DNA of 64,000 nt from Phaeospirillum tilakii (GCF_042683125.1 NZ_JBHUIY010000003.1:62001-126000); one strand, 5' to 3'. Shown: positions 16,738 to 27,122, counted from the first letter of the stretch. Made by a program: numbers and translations. Notes: generated from the sequence alone by a model not told the origin.

Positions 16738-17745
16738 TCAGATCAGCTTGGCGATGGCGACGGCGGTGTCGGCCATGCGGTTGGAGAAACCCCACTCGTT
16801 GTCGTACCAGGACAGGATGCGGACCAGGGTGCCGTCGATCACCTTGGTCTGGGTCAGGTCGAAGGTCGAGGAATTGGGGTTGTGGTTGAAGTCGATGCTG
16901 ACCAGTTCGCCCGCCTCGGTGCCGAGCACGCCCTTGAGCGGGCCTTCGGCGGCGGCGACCATCGCCTGATTGATCTCTTCCTTGGTCACCGCCCGCTCGG
17001 TGACGACCTTGAGGTCGATCATCGACACGTTGGGGGTGGGGACGCGGACCGAGACGCCGTCGAGCTTGCCGGCCAGTTCCGGCAGCACCAGCCCGATCGC
17101 CTTGGCGGCGCCGGTCGAGGTCGGGATGATCGACTGCGAGGCGGCACGGGCGCGGCGCAGATCCTTGTGCAGGGTATCGACGGTGCGCTGGTCGCCGGTG
17201 AAGGCGTGGACGGTGGTCATGAAGCCGTGCTTGATCCCGGCGAGCTGATGCAGCACCTGGACCACCGGGGCGAGGCAGTTGGTGGTGCAGGAGCCGTTCG
17301 ACACCACCAGATGCTCGGCGGTCAGCTTGTGATGGTTGACGCCGTAGACCACGGTCAGGTCGGCGCCGTCGGCCGGGGCCGACACCAGCACCCGCTTGGC
17401 GCCGGCGGTCAGATGGGCGGCGGCCTTGTCGCGCTTGGTGAACAGGCCGGTGCATTCGAGGGCGACGTCGATGCCGAGGTCCTTCCACGGCAGCTGGGCC
17501 GGGTCGCGCTCGGCCAGCACCTTGATCGCCTTGCCGTTGACGGTGATCGCCTCGGGGGTCGCGCTGACCGGGAACGGCAGCACGCCATGGACCGAATCGT
17601 ACTTCAGCAGGTGGGCATTGGCCTCGGCGGAGCCCAGGTCGTTGATGGCGACCACTTCGATGTCGGTACGACGCGATTCAACGATGGCGCGCAGCACCAG
17701 CCGGCCGATGCGGCCGAAGCCGTTGATGGCAACGCGAACAGTCAT
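16738..17745 (-). CDS. gap: Glyceraldehyde-3-phosphate dehydrogenase, type I
   Basis: 335 residues from the ATG at 17745 (MTVRVAINGFGRIGRLVLRAI). The catalytic Cys sits in NGSCTTNCLAP, and the NAD-binding Rossmann motif is at the N-terminus. It oxidises glyceraldehyde-3-phosphate to 1,3-bisphosphoglycerate and pairs with the downstream pgk. The promoter should lie in the unusual 350-bp gap upstream, which carries a 12-G run and a short palindrome. Confidence 0.96.
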   Translation of the reverse strand: MTVRVAINGFGRIGRLVLRAIVESRRTDIEVVAINDLGSAEANAHLLKYDSVHGVLPFPVSATPEAITVNGKAIKVLAERDPAQLPWKDLGIDVALECTGLFTKRDKAAAHLTAGAKRVLVSAPADGADLTVVYGVNHHKLTAEHLVVSNGSCTTNCLAPVVQVLHQLAGIKHGFMTTVHAFTGDQRTVDTLHKDLRRARAASQSIIPTSTGAAKAIGLVLPELAGKLDGVSVRVPTPNVSMIDLKVVTERAVTKEEINQAMVAAAEGPLKGVLGTEAGELVSIDFNHNPNSSTFDLTQTKVIDGTLVRILSWYDNEWGFSNRMADTAVAIAKLI

Positions 17746-18098
17746 GGGAATCCTCCACAGGGTCCGGGACGGGGCGGTGACCATATTGCACAGAGTCGGC
17801 GGCGAATCCACCCCCGCTCCGGGCTTTTTTTGATGCTTGATCAAGGGGTGAGCCCAGACGGGACCGGCGCCCGGCCGGGGGAAGCCGGGCGCCTTGCTCC
17901 ACGGACCTCGGAGCGTCGGGCGAGGCGGAGGGGGGGGGGGGAGCCCCGCCCGGGCCGGCGCCCCTGGGGGAAAGGGGAAGCCGGCGTCGTTACCCGAGAT
18001 GTGGGGTGCCGTGACGGACACGCCACCGCGATGTTAGCGCATATCTGTCATGCGCAAAACGCATTTCTGCCCCCCCGGACCGGGGGAGGCCGACGCGA
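17746..18098. other. Noncoding promoter region upstream of gap, with a 12-base G tract
   Basis: About 350 bp without a supported gene. It contains an uninterrupted run of 12 G at 17930-17941 within GC-rich sequence that can form hairpins, and the palindrome ATGCG-CAAAA-CGCAT at 18050-18064. Both are upstream of the leftward gap-pgk pair, so either could affect its expression. Confidence 0.5.
18050..18064. promoter_or_regulatory. Short palindrome upstream of gap
   Basis: ATGCGCAAAACGCAT has perfect 5-bp arms around a 5-base centre and sits in a local AT-rich pocket ~305 bp upstream of the gap start. It resembles an operator for a LacI- or TetR-type regulator but no specific regulator can be named. 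Confidence 0.3.
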
Positions 18099-18716
18099 TC
18101 AGCGCACCAGCCAGCGGCCGAAATAATCGCGGATCAACTGGTCGAGCTGGCGGTCGATCTCGTGCGACAGATCGTCGGTGATCTCGTACAGCACCTTGTC
18201 GCGCTGGTTGACCGACAGACCCTCCGGCACGCTGCGCGAACGCTGGGCGGTGGCGGTGACGTCGGCGACGGTCATGTGCCGGGCGTCCTGGATCTCGATC
18301 GACACCTTGAGATTGGCGTCGTAGCGCAATTCCTGCTCGGTCTTGAACGCGCCGGAGAAGCCGCGATCGACCCGCAGCGGCACCTCGACCACGCTGCCGT
18401 CGCGGATCACCACCCGGGCCGAGCCGCTATCGGCCCGCCCGATCGGCCGCAGCCGGTCCTGGGCCCAGCGCTCGATCGCGCTGCCCGGGGCCACCTGCAT
18501 CACCTGATCGACGTTGGGATACTGCCCGGGGGGCTGGTATTCCCACACGATCTCGATCTGGGCGACGTTGAGCCGGAACGGCGCGCGGTCGGCAAAGCTG
18601 ATCTGCGGCAGGGTCTGCGCCGGCGGACCGGCATTCTGGCACGCGGAGACGGACAGGGCGAGGGCGAGCGTGGCAGCCGCCACGCCGAGAGGCCGGATCA
18701 GACGCATCGCGAGCAT
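18099..18716 (-). CDS. Putative outer-membrane or periplasmic lipoprotein
   Basis: 205 residues from the ATG at 18716 (an ATG at 18707 is also possible). A signal sequence ends in the lipobox LSVSAC, after which lipid modification of Cys is expected. The mature part is mixed alpha/beta with VAQIEIVWEYQPPGQYPNVDQV, an arginine-rich middle and a C-terminal helix DDLSHEIDRQLDQLIRDYFGRW. Family not recognised. It lies close behind hslO (the hslO stop is 54 bp upstream of this start) and may be co-transcribed with argD-argF-hslO. Confidence 0.75.
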   Translation of the reverse strand: MLAMRLIRPLGVAAATLALALSVSACQNAGPPAQTLPQISFADRAPFRLNVAQIEIVWEYQPPGQYPNVDQVMQVAPGSAIERWAQDRLRPIGRADSGSARVVIRDGSVVEVPLRVDRGFSGAFKTEQELRYDANLKVSIEIQDARHMTVADVTATAQRSRSVPEGLSVNQRDKVLYEITDDLSHEIDRQLDQLIRDYFGRWLVR

Positions 18717-18769
18717 CCCCAAGGCTGGAGGTAACGCCGGGCGCATTGTCGGGGCGACCGCCACCGGCG

Positions 18770-19705
18770 TCAAGCCGTCTGCGGTCGCGGCGCCAGTTCG
18801 GACAGGGAAAGGACGTGGCGGGTGCCGCAGAACTCGCAGGTCACCTCGATCCGCCCCTCGGCATCGGCGAGGCCGGGCAGATCGGCGTCCGGCAGCGAGG
18901 TCAGCGCCGCCGCCACCCGCTCGCGCGAACAGCGGCAGCCGGCTTCCAGCGGCCGCGCCGGGGTCAGCCGCAGATCCTCGCCGTGATAGAGCCGATGCAG
19001 CAGCCGCTCCGAACTCAGCGCCGGATCGGCCAGTTCCGCCTCGGTCAGGCTGGCGAACAGGATTTCGGCCCGGCGCCAGGTTTCCTCGGCCTCCTCGGCC
19101 AGCAGGATCGGCGCCTGCCCCGACCCGGCCGGCAGGCGCTGGATCAGCGCGGCGCGGCCGAACCAGCCGCCGTCCGCCGCCGGAGCCACCGCCAGCCGCA
19201 CCCGGGTGTCGAGCTGTTCGGACTGGCGGAAATAGCCTTCGGCCGCGCTGGCGAGGCTGTCGCCCTCAAGCGCGACGATGCCCTGATAGCGGTCGGTGCC
19301 GGGGCCCTGATCGACGGTGAAGGCGAGATGGCCGGCGCCGAGCAGCGCCGCCGGGCTGGAAGAGGCCGGCGCGGCGGCCAGCCGCTCGCGGTCGAACCGG
19401 GCCATCGCCCGAACGGTGCCGGCGCTGGTCAGGTCGGCCACCACCAGCCGCACCGGGCCGTCGCCCTGGGCCTGGAGGGTGAACACCCCGTCATATTTCA
19501 GCAGCGAGGCCAAAGCCGCCGCCACCAAAGCGGTTTCCGCCACCAGCCCGGCCACCGCCGGCGGGGTGTCGGCATGGGCGGCGAGAATCCGGTCGAGCGC
19601 CGGCCCGAGCTGGACCACCCGGCCGCGCACCAGCCCGGCCGCGACCGAGAAGGACAGCGCCTGATCGGGACCGGTCCCCGCCGGGGCGGCTGCCGGCTCG
19701 CTCAC
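18770..19705 (-). CDS. hslO: Redox-regulated chaperone Hsp33
   Basis: 311 residues. The start is a GTG overlapping the argF stop (GTGA). The redox switch is visible at the C-terminus as CRC and CEFC, spacing CxC-X30-CxxC, the zinc-binding cysteines whose oxidation activates the chaperone. The N-terminal domain is typical (VQLGPALDRILAAH, LAFTVDQGPG, YQGIVALEG). It protects unfolding proteins during oxidative stress. The argD-argF-hslO order is common in alphaproteobacteria. Confidence 0.94.
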   Translation of the reverse strand: MSEPAAAPAGTGPDQALSFSVAAGLVRGRVVQLGPALDRILAAHADTPPAVAGLVAETALVAAALASLLKYDGVFTLQAQGDGPVRLVVADLTSAGTVRAMARFDRERLAAAPASSSPAALLGAGHLAFTVDQGPGTDRYQGIVALEGDSLASAAEGYFRQSEQLDTRVRLAVAPAADGGWFGRAALIQRLPAGSGQAPILLAEEAEETWRRAEILFASLTEAELADPALSSERLLHRLYHGEDLRLTPARPLEAGCRCSRERVAAALTSLPDADLPGLADAEGRIEVTCEFCGTRHVLSLSELAPRPQTA

Positions 19706-20615
19706 GACAGGCACCAGGTCAGGATCGCCTTCTGGACGTGCATGCGGTTTTCCGCTTCGTCCCACACCACCGAACGGGGACCGTCCATCACCGAATCGGT
19801 GACTTCCTCGCCGCGATGGGCCGGCAGGCAATGCATGAACAGGGCATCGGCGGCGGCGCGCGCCATCAGCGCGTCATTGACCTGATAGGGGGCGAGCAGG
19901 CTGGCGCGGCTTTCGTCGCGGCAGCCCATCGACAGCCAGGTGTCGGTCACCACCAGATCGGCGCCTTCGACCGCCACCGCCGGATCGGTCATCAGATCGA
20001 CCCGGCCGCCGCGCTGGCGGGCCCAGGCCACCGCCTTGGCCGACGGCATCAGCGGCGCCGGGGCGGCGACACGCAGGGTGCAGCCGAACTGGGCGCTGGC
20101 ATGGATCCAGCTGGCGGCGACGTTGTTGCCGTCACCGACCCAGGCCACCACCTTGCCGGCCAGGGTGCCGCGATGCTCCTCGTAGGTCATCACATCGGCC
20201 ATCACCTGACAGGGATGGGAATCGTCGGTCAGGCCGTTGATCACCGGCACGGTGGCGTAGCGGGCGAGATCGTCGAGCTTGGCCGGGCTGTCGGTGCGGA
20301 TCATGATCGCGTTGACGAAGCGCGACAGGACGCGGGCGGTGTCGGCGATGGTCTCGCCCCGGCCGAGCTGGGTGTCGGCGCGGGTCAGCGCGACGACGTC
20401 GCCGCCGAGCTGCTTCATCCCGGCCTCGAACGACACCCGGGTGCGGGTCGAGGGCTTCTCGAACACCATCGCCAGGATCTTGCCGACCAGCGGGCGGTCG
20501 GGCCCCCGTCCGGCCTTGTAGGCCTTGCCGAGATCGATCAGGCCGCGCAGGGTTTCCGGCTCGAACCGGTCGATGTCGAGGAAGTGACGGGGCAGGCCCG
20601 GCTTGGCTGAAACGG

Positions 20616-20619
<4 letters not shown>
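19702..20619 (-). CDS. argF: Ornithine carbamoyltransferase
   Basis: 305 residues. The carbamoyl-phosphate loop KPSTRTRVSFE, the HPCQ motif (DDSHPCQVMAD) and the ornithine-binding FMHCLPAHRGEEV are all intact. It forms citrulline from ornithine and carbamoyl phosphate. The start overlaps the argD stop by 4 bp and the stop overlaps the hslO start, so the three genes are translationally coupled. Confidence 0.97.
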
Positions 20620-21794
<1,175 letters not shown>

Positions 21795-21985
21795 GGCAGC
21801 TCTCCCGAACGCTCCTTCCGCAATGCCGAGAGACCCGCTTCAGGAGCGGGAAGGCTCGGCGCGCTCATGGAAAGCGGCAGAATATCGGCGCGTTTTCCCG
21901 CCCTGTCAACCTTTGCCGCAGCGGGGCCGCCGCGCCGCCCTGCCCGGAGCGCACCGCCCCCGCCGCCGCTTTTTCCCGAAAGGGG

Positions 21986-23164
21986 TTAAGTCGGCCGGAC
22001 CTGCCGCAGCAAGGCGAGCAGGGCGAAGCCGGCACCGAGCAGGCCGGCCCCGGCCCAGCCGGCCTGGCCCCAGGCCACCGCCGCCAGCGCCGAGCCGGCG
22101 GCTCCGCCCAGGAACATCCCGGTGGTGAACACGGTGTTGATCCGGCTGCGCGCGGCGGGATCGAGGGCATAGATCACATGCTGGTTCGACACCAAAGCGA
22201 GGTGAACCCCGCAATCGAGCAGCAAAACCCCCACCGCCAGCGCCGCCAGCCCGCCACCGCTCCAGCCCAGCAGGGCCCAGGAGGCCAGGGTCAGCGCGGC
22301 GCCGACCGCGATGGTGCGGCGCGGCCCGTGGCGGTCGGCCAGCCGCCCGCCCAGCGGCGCCGCCAGCACCCCGACCAGCCCGAGCAGCCCGAACAGCCCG
22401 GCCACCTCGGGGCCGCAGCCGAAGGACGGTTCCTGGAGATGCAGCGCCAGCAGGCTCCAGAAGGTCGAGAACGAGGCGAACAGCCCGGCCTGGATCAGGG
22501 TGGCGCGGCGCAGCGCCGGGTGGGTCAGCCAGAACCGGCCGAGCGAGGCCAGCGCGGCGCGATAGCCGAGCCCGGCGGCGGGCGCCGCCCCCTTCGGCAG
22601 CAGCAGCCGCATCGCCAGCGCGGTGGCCAGGGCCAGCGGCACCCCCAGCCAGAACATCGCCCGCCAGCCCTGCCCGGCGGCGACCAGCCCGGCCAGGGCC
22701 CGGCTGCACAGGATGCCGCCGAGCAGGCCGGCCATCACCGTGCCGAGGGTGCGGCCACGGGTGGCGGGATCGGCCAGGGTGGCGGCAAACGGCACGATCT
22801 GCTGCGCCACCGAGGCCCCCATCCCCACCAGCAGCGAGGCGACCAGCAGCGTCGGCGCGTCGGGCGCCAGCGCCGCCAGCGCCAGCATCAGCGCGAGGGC
22901 GAGAAACTGGACCACGATCACCCGCCGCCGTTCGAGCAGGTCGCCGAGCGGCACCAGCAGGAACAGGCCGAGGGCATAACCGAGCTGGGTCACCGGCGGA
23001 ATCTGGGCCGGCAGGGACGAGCCGGCGAGGTCGCGCTCGATCAGCCCCAGCATCGGCTGGCTGTAATAGATGTTGGCGACCCCGAGCCCGCAGGCCAGCG
23101 CCATCGCCAGGGTCAGGCCCGGCCCCAGCGGCCGGACGGGCACCGTCCCGGAATGATCCGACAT
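21986..23164 (-). CDS. Major facilitator superfamily transporter
   Basis: 392 residues with twelve predicted hydrophobic helices. The segment GLGVANIYYSQPMLGLIERDL is typical of the YnfM-like MFS branch, and the loop 2-3 motif is replaced by PLGDLLERRRVIVV, a recognisable variant. The substrate is unknown. It is transcribed away from a LysR regulator with only ~105 bp between the starts, the classical regulator-target layout. Confidence 0.88.
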   Translation of the reverse strand: MSDHSGTVPVRPLGPGLTLAMALACGLGVANIYYSQPMLGLIERDLAGSSLPAQIPPVTQLGYALGLFLLVPLGDLLERRRVIVVQFLALALMLALAALAPDAPTLLVASLLVGMGASVAQQIVPFAATLADPATRGRTLGTVMAGLLGGILCSRALAGLVAAGQGWRAMFWLGVPLALATALAMRLLLPKGAAPAAGLGYRAALASLGRFWLTHPALRRATLIQAGLFASFSTFWSLLALHLQEPSFGCGPEVAGLFGLLGLVGVLAAPLGGRLADRHGPRRTIAVGAALTLASWALLGWSGGGLAALAVGVLLLDCGVHLALVSNQHVIYALDPAARSRINTVFTTGMFLGGAAGSALAAVAWGQAGWAGAGLLGAGFALLALLRQVRPT

Positions 23165-23269
23165 CGCGCGGTCCTTTCGTCACATGGGAACAGGCCGTTG
23201 TTCTATCATTTTATCGTTGGACGAGGTATCTACCGCCATTGATAAGCCAGTATCACGGATGAGGATATA

Positions 23270-24142
23270 ATGGATACCGAAGCCGTTGCCGTTCTGGTCG
23301 CCGCCGCCGGGGCGGGCAGCCTGTCGGGGGCGGCGCGCCGGCTGGGGCTGACGCCGATGGCGGCCTCGCGCCGGCTGGCGGCCTTGGAGCGCGGGCTGGG
23401 GGTGCGGCTGGTGCATCGCACCACCCGCGCCCTGGCGCTGACCCCGGAGGGCGAGGCGTTCCTGCCCTATGCCCGGGCGCTGGTCGAGGAGGCGGCGGCG
23501 GCGCGGGCGGCGGTGCGCGCCCCGGGCGAGGCGGTGTCGGGCCTGCTGCGGCTGTCAACCTCGGTCTCGTTCGGGCGGCGGGTGGTGGCACCGCTGGTGC
23601 CGGCGCTGCTGAAGGCCCATCCCGGCCTGCGGATCGACCTCGACCTGACCGACCGGGTGGTGGACATCGTCGCCGAGGGGGTCGATCTGGCGATCCGCTT
23701 CGGCCGGCTGCGCGACAACCGGCTGATCGCCCGCCGCATCGGCCCCAGCCCGCATCTGCTGTGCGCCGCGCCATCCTATCTGGCCGAACGCGGCGTGCCG
23801 ACCTGCCTCGCCGATCTGGCCGAGCACGAATGCCTGACCCGCCCCGGCGCCTCGGCCTGGACCTTCCTGTGCGACGGACAGGAACGGACGATTCGGGTGG
23901 GCGGACGCTTCACCGCCAGCACGATGGATGGCTTGCTGGCGGCCTGCCGGGCCGGGGCCGGGCTGGTGCGCGCCGCCGCCTGGAACCTGCGCGACGATCT
24001 GCGCGTCGGCACCCTGCGCGAGATCGTGCTGAGCGACGCCCGCCCGGAGGAGTCCTCGATCTGGGCGGTCTATCCGTCGGCCCGGCTGGTGCCGCCCAAG
24101 CTGCGGGTGTTCCTCGCCGCGCTCGAAGCCGCCCTGCACTGA
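23270..24142 (+). CDS. LysR-family transcriptional regulator, divergent to the MFS gene
   Basis: 290 residues. The N-terminal winged helix lies at residues 3-60 (LVAAAGAGSLSGAARRLGLT, MAASRRLAALERGLGVRLVH). The C-terminal effector domain is of the periplasmic-binding-protein type (DLDLTDRVVDIVAEGVDLAIRFG, IWAVYPSARLVPPKLRVFL). It probably controls the adjacent transporter from the 105-bp shared promoter region (23165-23269), which is markedly AT-rich. Inducer unknown. Confidence 0.9.
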   Translation: MDTEAVAVLVAAAGAGSLSGAARRLGLTPMAASRRLAALERGLGVRLVHRTTRALALTPEGEAFLPYARALVEEAAAARAAVRAPGEAVSGLLRLSTSVSFGRRVVAPLVPALLKAHPGLRIDLDLTDRVVDIVAEGVDLAIRFGRLRDNRLIARRIGPSPHLLCAAPSYLAERGVPTCLADLAEHECLTRPGASAWTFLCDGQERTIRVGGRFTASTMDGLLAACRAGAGLVRAAAWNLRDDLRVGTLREIVLSDARPEESSIWAVYPSARLVPPKLRVFLAALEAALH

Positions 24143-24189
24143 AGCGGGCTGCCGCCCCGCGCGCCTCGCGCGCAAACATGCACAGGTTG

Positions 24190-24309
24190 GCGGGCTGCCG
24201 CCCGCACCCGCTCGGGGAGCAGGGCTCCCCGAACCCCTCCCTTTTTTTTATCAATGAAAACAAAGGGGGTCCGGGGCATCGCCCCGGCGGGTCGCGGGCA
24301 GAGCCCGCG
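24190..24309. repeat. Family B palindromic repeat with built-in terminator (B1)
   Basis: In order: GGCGGGCTGCCGCCCGC, CTCGGGGAGCAGGGCTCCCCG, a run of eight T, an A-rich stretch, then CCGGGGCATCGCCCCGG and CGCGGGCAGAGCCCGCG. Each GC block is a hairpin, and the CGGGGAGC stem followed by the T run is a textbook intrinsic terminator for the upstream LysR gene. A further GCGCGCCTCGCGCGC hairpin precedes it at ~24160-24174. Confidence 0.8.
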
Positions 24310-24337
24310 TAACCAATTGGTATTGCGCGTCAGGCGC

Positions 24338-24601
24338 TCAGGCGGCGCCGGCCAACAGCGGATCAAGCCGGCCGTCGCGGTCGAGTTCGTACAGATCGTC
24401 GCAGCCGCCGACATGGGTGCCGTCGATGAAGATCTGCGGCACGGTGCGACGGCCGCCGGCGCGTTCGATCATCAACCGGCGGGTGACCTCGTCGGTGGTG
24501 ACGTCGATTTCGGTGTAAGTCGCGCCCTTGCGGTCAAACAACCGTTTGGCACGGACGCAATAGGGGCAAACCTTGGTGGTGTAAATCTCGATCTGGGCCA
24601 T
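24338..24601 (-). CDS. grxC: Glutaredoxin 3
   Basis: 87 residues. It has the dithiol active site CPYC (Cys12, Cys15), the glutathione-binding TVPQIFIDGTHVGGCDDL and the length of GrxC. It reduces protein disulfides and glutathionylated proteins with GSH. It follows comF in orientation, and a parS-like palindrome lies in the 86-bp gap upstream. Confidence 0.95.
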   Translation of the reverse strand: MAQIEIYTTKVCPYCVRAKRLFDRKGATYTEIDVTTDEVTRRLMIERAGGRRTVPQIFIDGTHVGGCDDLYELDRDGRLDPLLAGAA

Positions 24602-24636
24602 CGCCGTCTCCGCAATCCGCGCCGGCGGCGCGGGGG

Positions 24637-24652
24637 TGTTTCACGTGAAATA
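24637..24652. promoter_or_regulatory. parS-like centromere site 1
   Basis: TGTTTCACGTGAAATA differs by one base from the bacterial parS consensus (TGTTTCACGTGAAACA). It sits noncoding between grxC and comF, about 34 kb from the parB gene in this window. It is the expected ParB-binding, ParB-spreading nucleation sequence. Confidence 0.8.
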
Positions 24653-24687
24653 TATGACCGGCGGCCGGTTTGACCAGGGGGGCCGCG

Positions 24688-25428
24688 TCATTCCCCGCGC
24701 AGGGCGCGGGCCAGGGTCAGCACCGCGACCGAGGCGGCGCCGCCGCGCCGCAGCACCCGGGCGCATTCCTCGGCGGTGGCGCCGGTGGTCATCACGTCGT
24801 CGATCAGCACCACCCGCCGCCCGGTCAGCCCGGTGGCGCCGCGCGCCAGGGTGAAGGCCCCGGCGACGTTGCGGCGGCGCGCCTCGGGGCCGAGATGCCC
24901 TTGCGACGGGGTGGAACGGGCCCGGCGCAGCAGATCGGGGGCGACGGCGATGCCGCTGCGGCGACCAAGCGCCAGCGCCAGCACCGCCGCCTGATTGTAG
25001 CGCCGCAGCGCCAGCCGCCAGCGGTGCAGCGGCACCGGCACCAGCAGATCGGCGCCGTCGAGCAATTCGGCCCCGGCCCGGGCCATCCAGTGGGCGTAGG
25101 CCCCCACCCCTTCCAGCCGGTCGCCATGCTTGAGCCGCAACAGCAGCGACCGCGATTCGTCGTCATAGCGCAGCACGGCGCGGGCGCGGTCGAAGCCGGG
25201 CGGATGGGTCAGGCAGGCGCCGCAGCACGCGCCCGGACCGGGATCAACCTCGAACGGCCGGCCGCAGCAGGCGCACCAGGGGGGAGCGAGAAAGCCGATC
25301 CGCTGCCAGCAGGCCGGGCACAGCGTGCCGGGCTCGGCCACCACCGCATGGCATTTGAGACAAAGCGGCGGCAGCACCGCGTCGAGCAGCAGTCGGCCGA
25401 CCCGGCCCGCCGCCGCCGCCAGCCTCAT
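24688..25428 (-). CDS. comF: ComF-family phosphoribosyltransferase-like protein
   Basis: 246 residues. The N-terminal zinc-ribbon has four CxxC-like pairs (CLKC, CPAC, CACC, CCGAC) and is followed by a type I phosphoribosyltransferase domain with the PRPP loop VVLIDDVMTTGAT. ComF homologues are linked to DNA uptake or to DNA metabolism. Its start overlaps the stop of the upstream glycosyltransferase gene by 4 bp. Confidence 0.9.
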   Translation of the reverse strand: MRLAAAAGRVGRLLLDAVLPPLCLKCHAVVAEPGTLCPACWQRIGFLAPPWCACCGRPFEVDPGPGACCGACLTHPPGFDRARAVLRYDDESRSLLLRLKHGDRLEGVGAYAHWMARAGAELLDGADLLVPVPLHRWRLALRRYNQAAVLALALGRRSGIAVAPDLLRRARSTPSQGHLGPEARRRNVAGAFTLARGATGLTGRRVVLIDDVMTTGATAEECARVLRRGGAASVAVLTLARALRGE

Positions 25429-26525
25429 CGTTCCGCCGCCGCCCGCAGCACGTCGGCGGTGGCGGCGGCGGTGCGCTCCCAGGAAAAGGCGGCGGCCCGG
25501 GCCAGACCGCGCCGGGACAGCTCGGCCGCCAGCCCCGGTTCGTCGAGCAGCCGGGCGATCTGGCGGGCGAAATCGCCGTCATCGCCGGGCCGGGCCAGCA
25601 AGGCGGCATCGGCGACGATCTCGGGCATCGCCGCCGCGTCGCTGCACACCACCGGCAGGCCGGAGGCCATCGCCTCGACCAGCGGGTTGCCGAAGGTCTC
25701 GACCAGCGAGGGAAAGGCCAGCAGGGTGGCGCGGCGATACAGCGCCGCCACCACCTCGGGCGGCTGGCCGCCGAGGAAGCGCACCCGGTCGCTCAGCCCC
25801 AGCTCCTCGACCAGCGCGGCGAGGCGGTCGGCATAAGCCGGATCGAGCCGCCGCCCGGCGATCTCCAGCCGCAATTCCGGCCGGGTCGGGGCCAGCCGGG
25901 CCAGCGCCCGCAGCAGGGTCTCGAAATTCTTCTGCACGTAGAGGTCGGACACCGCCAGCAGCAGGCCGGACTCGCGCGCCTCGCCCTCGGCGGGGGGATG
26001 GTAGAGCGGCGCCACGCCGTGATGGATCACGCTGAGGCGGGGATCGCCGTCACGGCCGAAATGGGCGAGGAAGGCGCGGGCGGCATGGGCCGACACCGCG
26101 ATGGCGCGGCGGCAGCGGCAAAAACAGGCCCAGGTCAGCCCCCGCACCGCCGCCCAGTACAGCCTTTTGTCGAGCCGCCGCTCCAGGCTGGTGACCTCGA
26201 AGGCGTTGCGCAGCAGGATCACCGCCGGCGGCCCGAACAGCGGCCCGTAATTGGCCGGCGAGAACACCACGTCGGCGCCGATCCGCCGCGCCAGCGCCGG
26301 AATCGTCACCTGCTCCTGCCACAGCACGGTGCCGAGCTTGCCCCGTCCCGGCAGCTCGTGCAGCGTCACCGCCGCCGGCAGGTCGGCGAACAACGGCCGC
26401 TGGTCGCGCTGGATCGCCAGCGCCAGGGTCAGCCCCGGCCGGGCCGCCAGCGCCGGCAGCAGATGGCGCAAGGTGGTGACGCCGCCGCCGCTCTTGGCAT
26501 GCACCGCGTTGACCAGCACCCGCAT
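25425..26525 (-). CDS. Family 4 glycosyltransferase
   Basis: 366 residues from the ATG at 26525 (MRVLVNAVHAKSGGGVTTL). GT-B fold: the acceptor domain contains WQEQVTIPALARR and VFSPANYGPLF, and the donor domain contains SDLYVQKNFETLLRALARL and the GT4 signature FPSLVETFGNPLVEAMASGLPVV. It probably builds a cell-surface glycan; acceptor and sugar donor are unknown. It is the first gene before comF-grxC. Confidence 0.9.
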   Translation of the reverse strand: MRVLVNAVHAKSGGGVTTLRHLLPALAARPGLTLALAIQRDQRPLFADLPAAVTLHELPGRGKLGTVLWQEQVTIPALARRIGADVVFSPANYGPLFGPPAVILLRNAFEVTSLERRLDKRLYWAAVRGLTWACFCRCRRAIAVSAHAARAFLAHFGRDGDPRLSVIHHGVAPLYHPPAEGEARESGLLLAVSDLYVQKNFETLLRALARLAPTRPELRLEIAGRRLDPAYADRLAALVEELGLSDRVRFLGGQPPEVVAALYRRATLLAFPSLVETFGNPLVEAMASGLPVVCSDAAAMPEIVADAALLARPGDDGDFARQIARLLDEPGLAAELSRRGLARAAAFSWERTAAATADVLRAAAER

Positions 26526-26547
26526 GTCTTTCGTCCTTCGGTTCGAT

Positions 26548-26712
26548 GGGCGGGCTCCCGCCCGCACCCGGCCGGGGCGATGCCCCGGACCCCCTTTGTT
26601 TTCGAAAAAAGGAGGGGTTCGGGGAGCATGCTCCCCGAGCGGGCCTGCGGGCGGCAGCCCGCATAACTCCCCCGGCATGGCGCGCGAAGCGCGCGGGCGG
26701 CAGCCCGCATAA
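26548..26712. repeat. Family B palindromic repeat (B2)
   Basis: Reverse-orientation copy: GGCGGGCTCCCGCCC, GGCCGGGGCGATGCCCCGG, an A-run, GGGGAGCATGCTCCCC, CGGGCCTGCGGGCGGCAGCC, followed by an extra GCGCGCGAAGCGCGC hairpin and GGGCGGCAGCCC. It lies between the GT4 gene and the small exported protein gene. Confidence 0.78.
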
Positions 26713-26717
26713 CGCGC

Positions 26718-27122
26718 TCAGCGGAACAGCATCTTGGCGATCAGCACGTCGCGGATCAGGGTCTCGCCATATTCCTTGCGGGCGATGTCGAGGGCGGTGG
26801 CCTTCATCATCGGCGAGGGGTTGCCCTTGGTGTATTCCTCGTAGGGGATCACGTTGAAGGCCATCTTGATCTTGTCGGACAGCTTCTTCTCCGAGACCTT
26901 GGCCTCCTGGGCGGCGTAGACGATCAGTTCGATCATCGCCATGTGGTAGCCGCCATAGCGATCGTACAGTTCGAGCGGGATCGGCGGCAGCTTGATGTAG
27001 CGTTCGCCCGGGCCGGGATTCGGCAGGCGGTCCTGCTTTTTCTCCTGCTTCTTCTCCTCGGCGCGGAGGGAAAAGGGGATGGCGGCGGCGAGGGCGGACA
27101 GCAACAGCAGGCGGCGGTGCAT
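26718..27122 (-). CDS. Small exported protein of unknown function following nadB
   Basis: 134 residues. A signal peptide (MHRRLLLLSALAAAIPFSLRA) is followed by a Lys/Glu-rich stretch and a helical domain starting RYIKLPPIPLELYDRYGGYH. Its start is 33 bp downstream of the nadB stop, so it may be transcribed with nadA-nadC-nadB. I do not recognise the family; the domain has no cysteines. A structural or chaperone-like periplasmic role is possible but unsupported. Confidence 0.8.
   Translation of the reverse strand: MHRRLLLLSALAAAIPFSLRAEEKKQEKKQDRLPNPGPGERYIKLPPIPLELYDRYGGYHMAMIELIVYAAQEAKVSEKKLSDKIKMAFNVIPYEEYTKGNPSPMMKATALDIARKEYGETLIRDVLIAKMLFR

Noticed and set aside
24636..24854. Short ORF beginning MFHVKYMTGG
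   Set aside because: Its first codons are simply the parS palindrome; the rest is Arg/Pro-rich antisense of comF. Annotated as parS instead.
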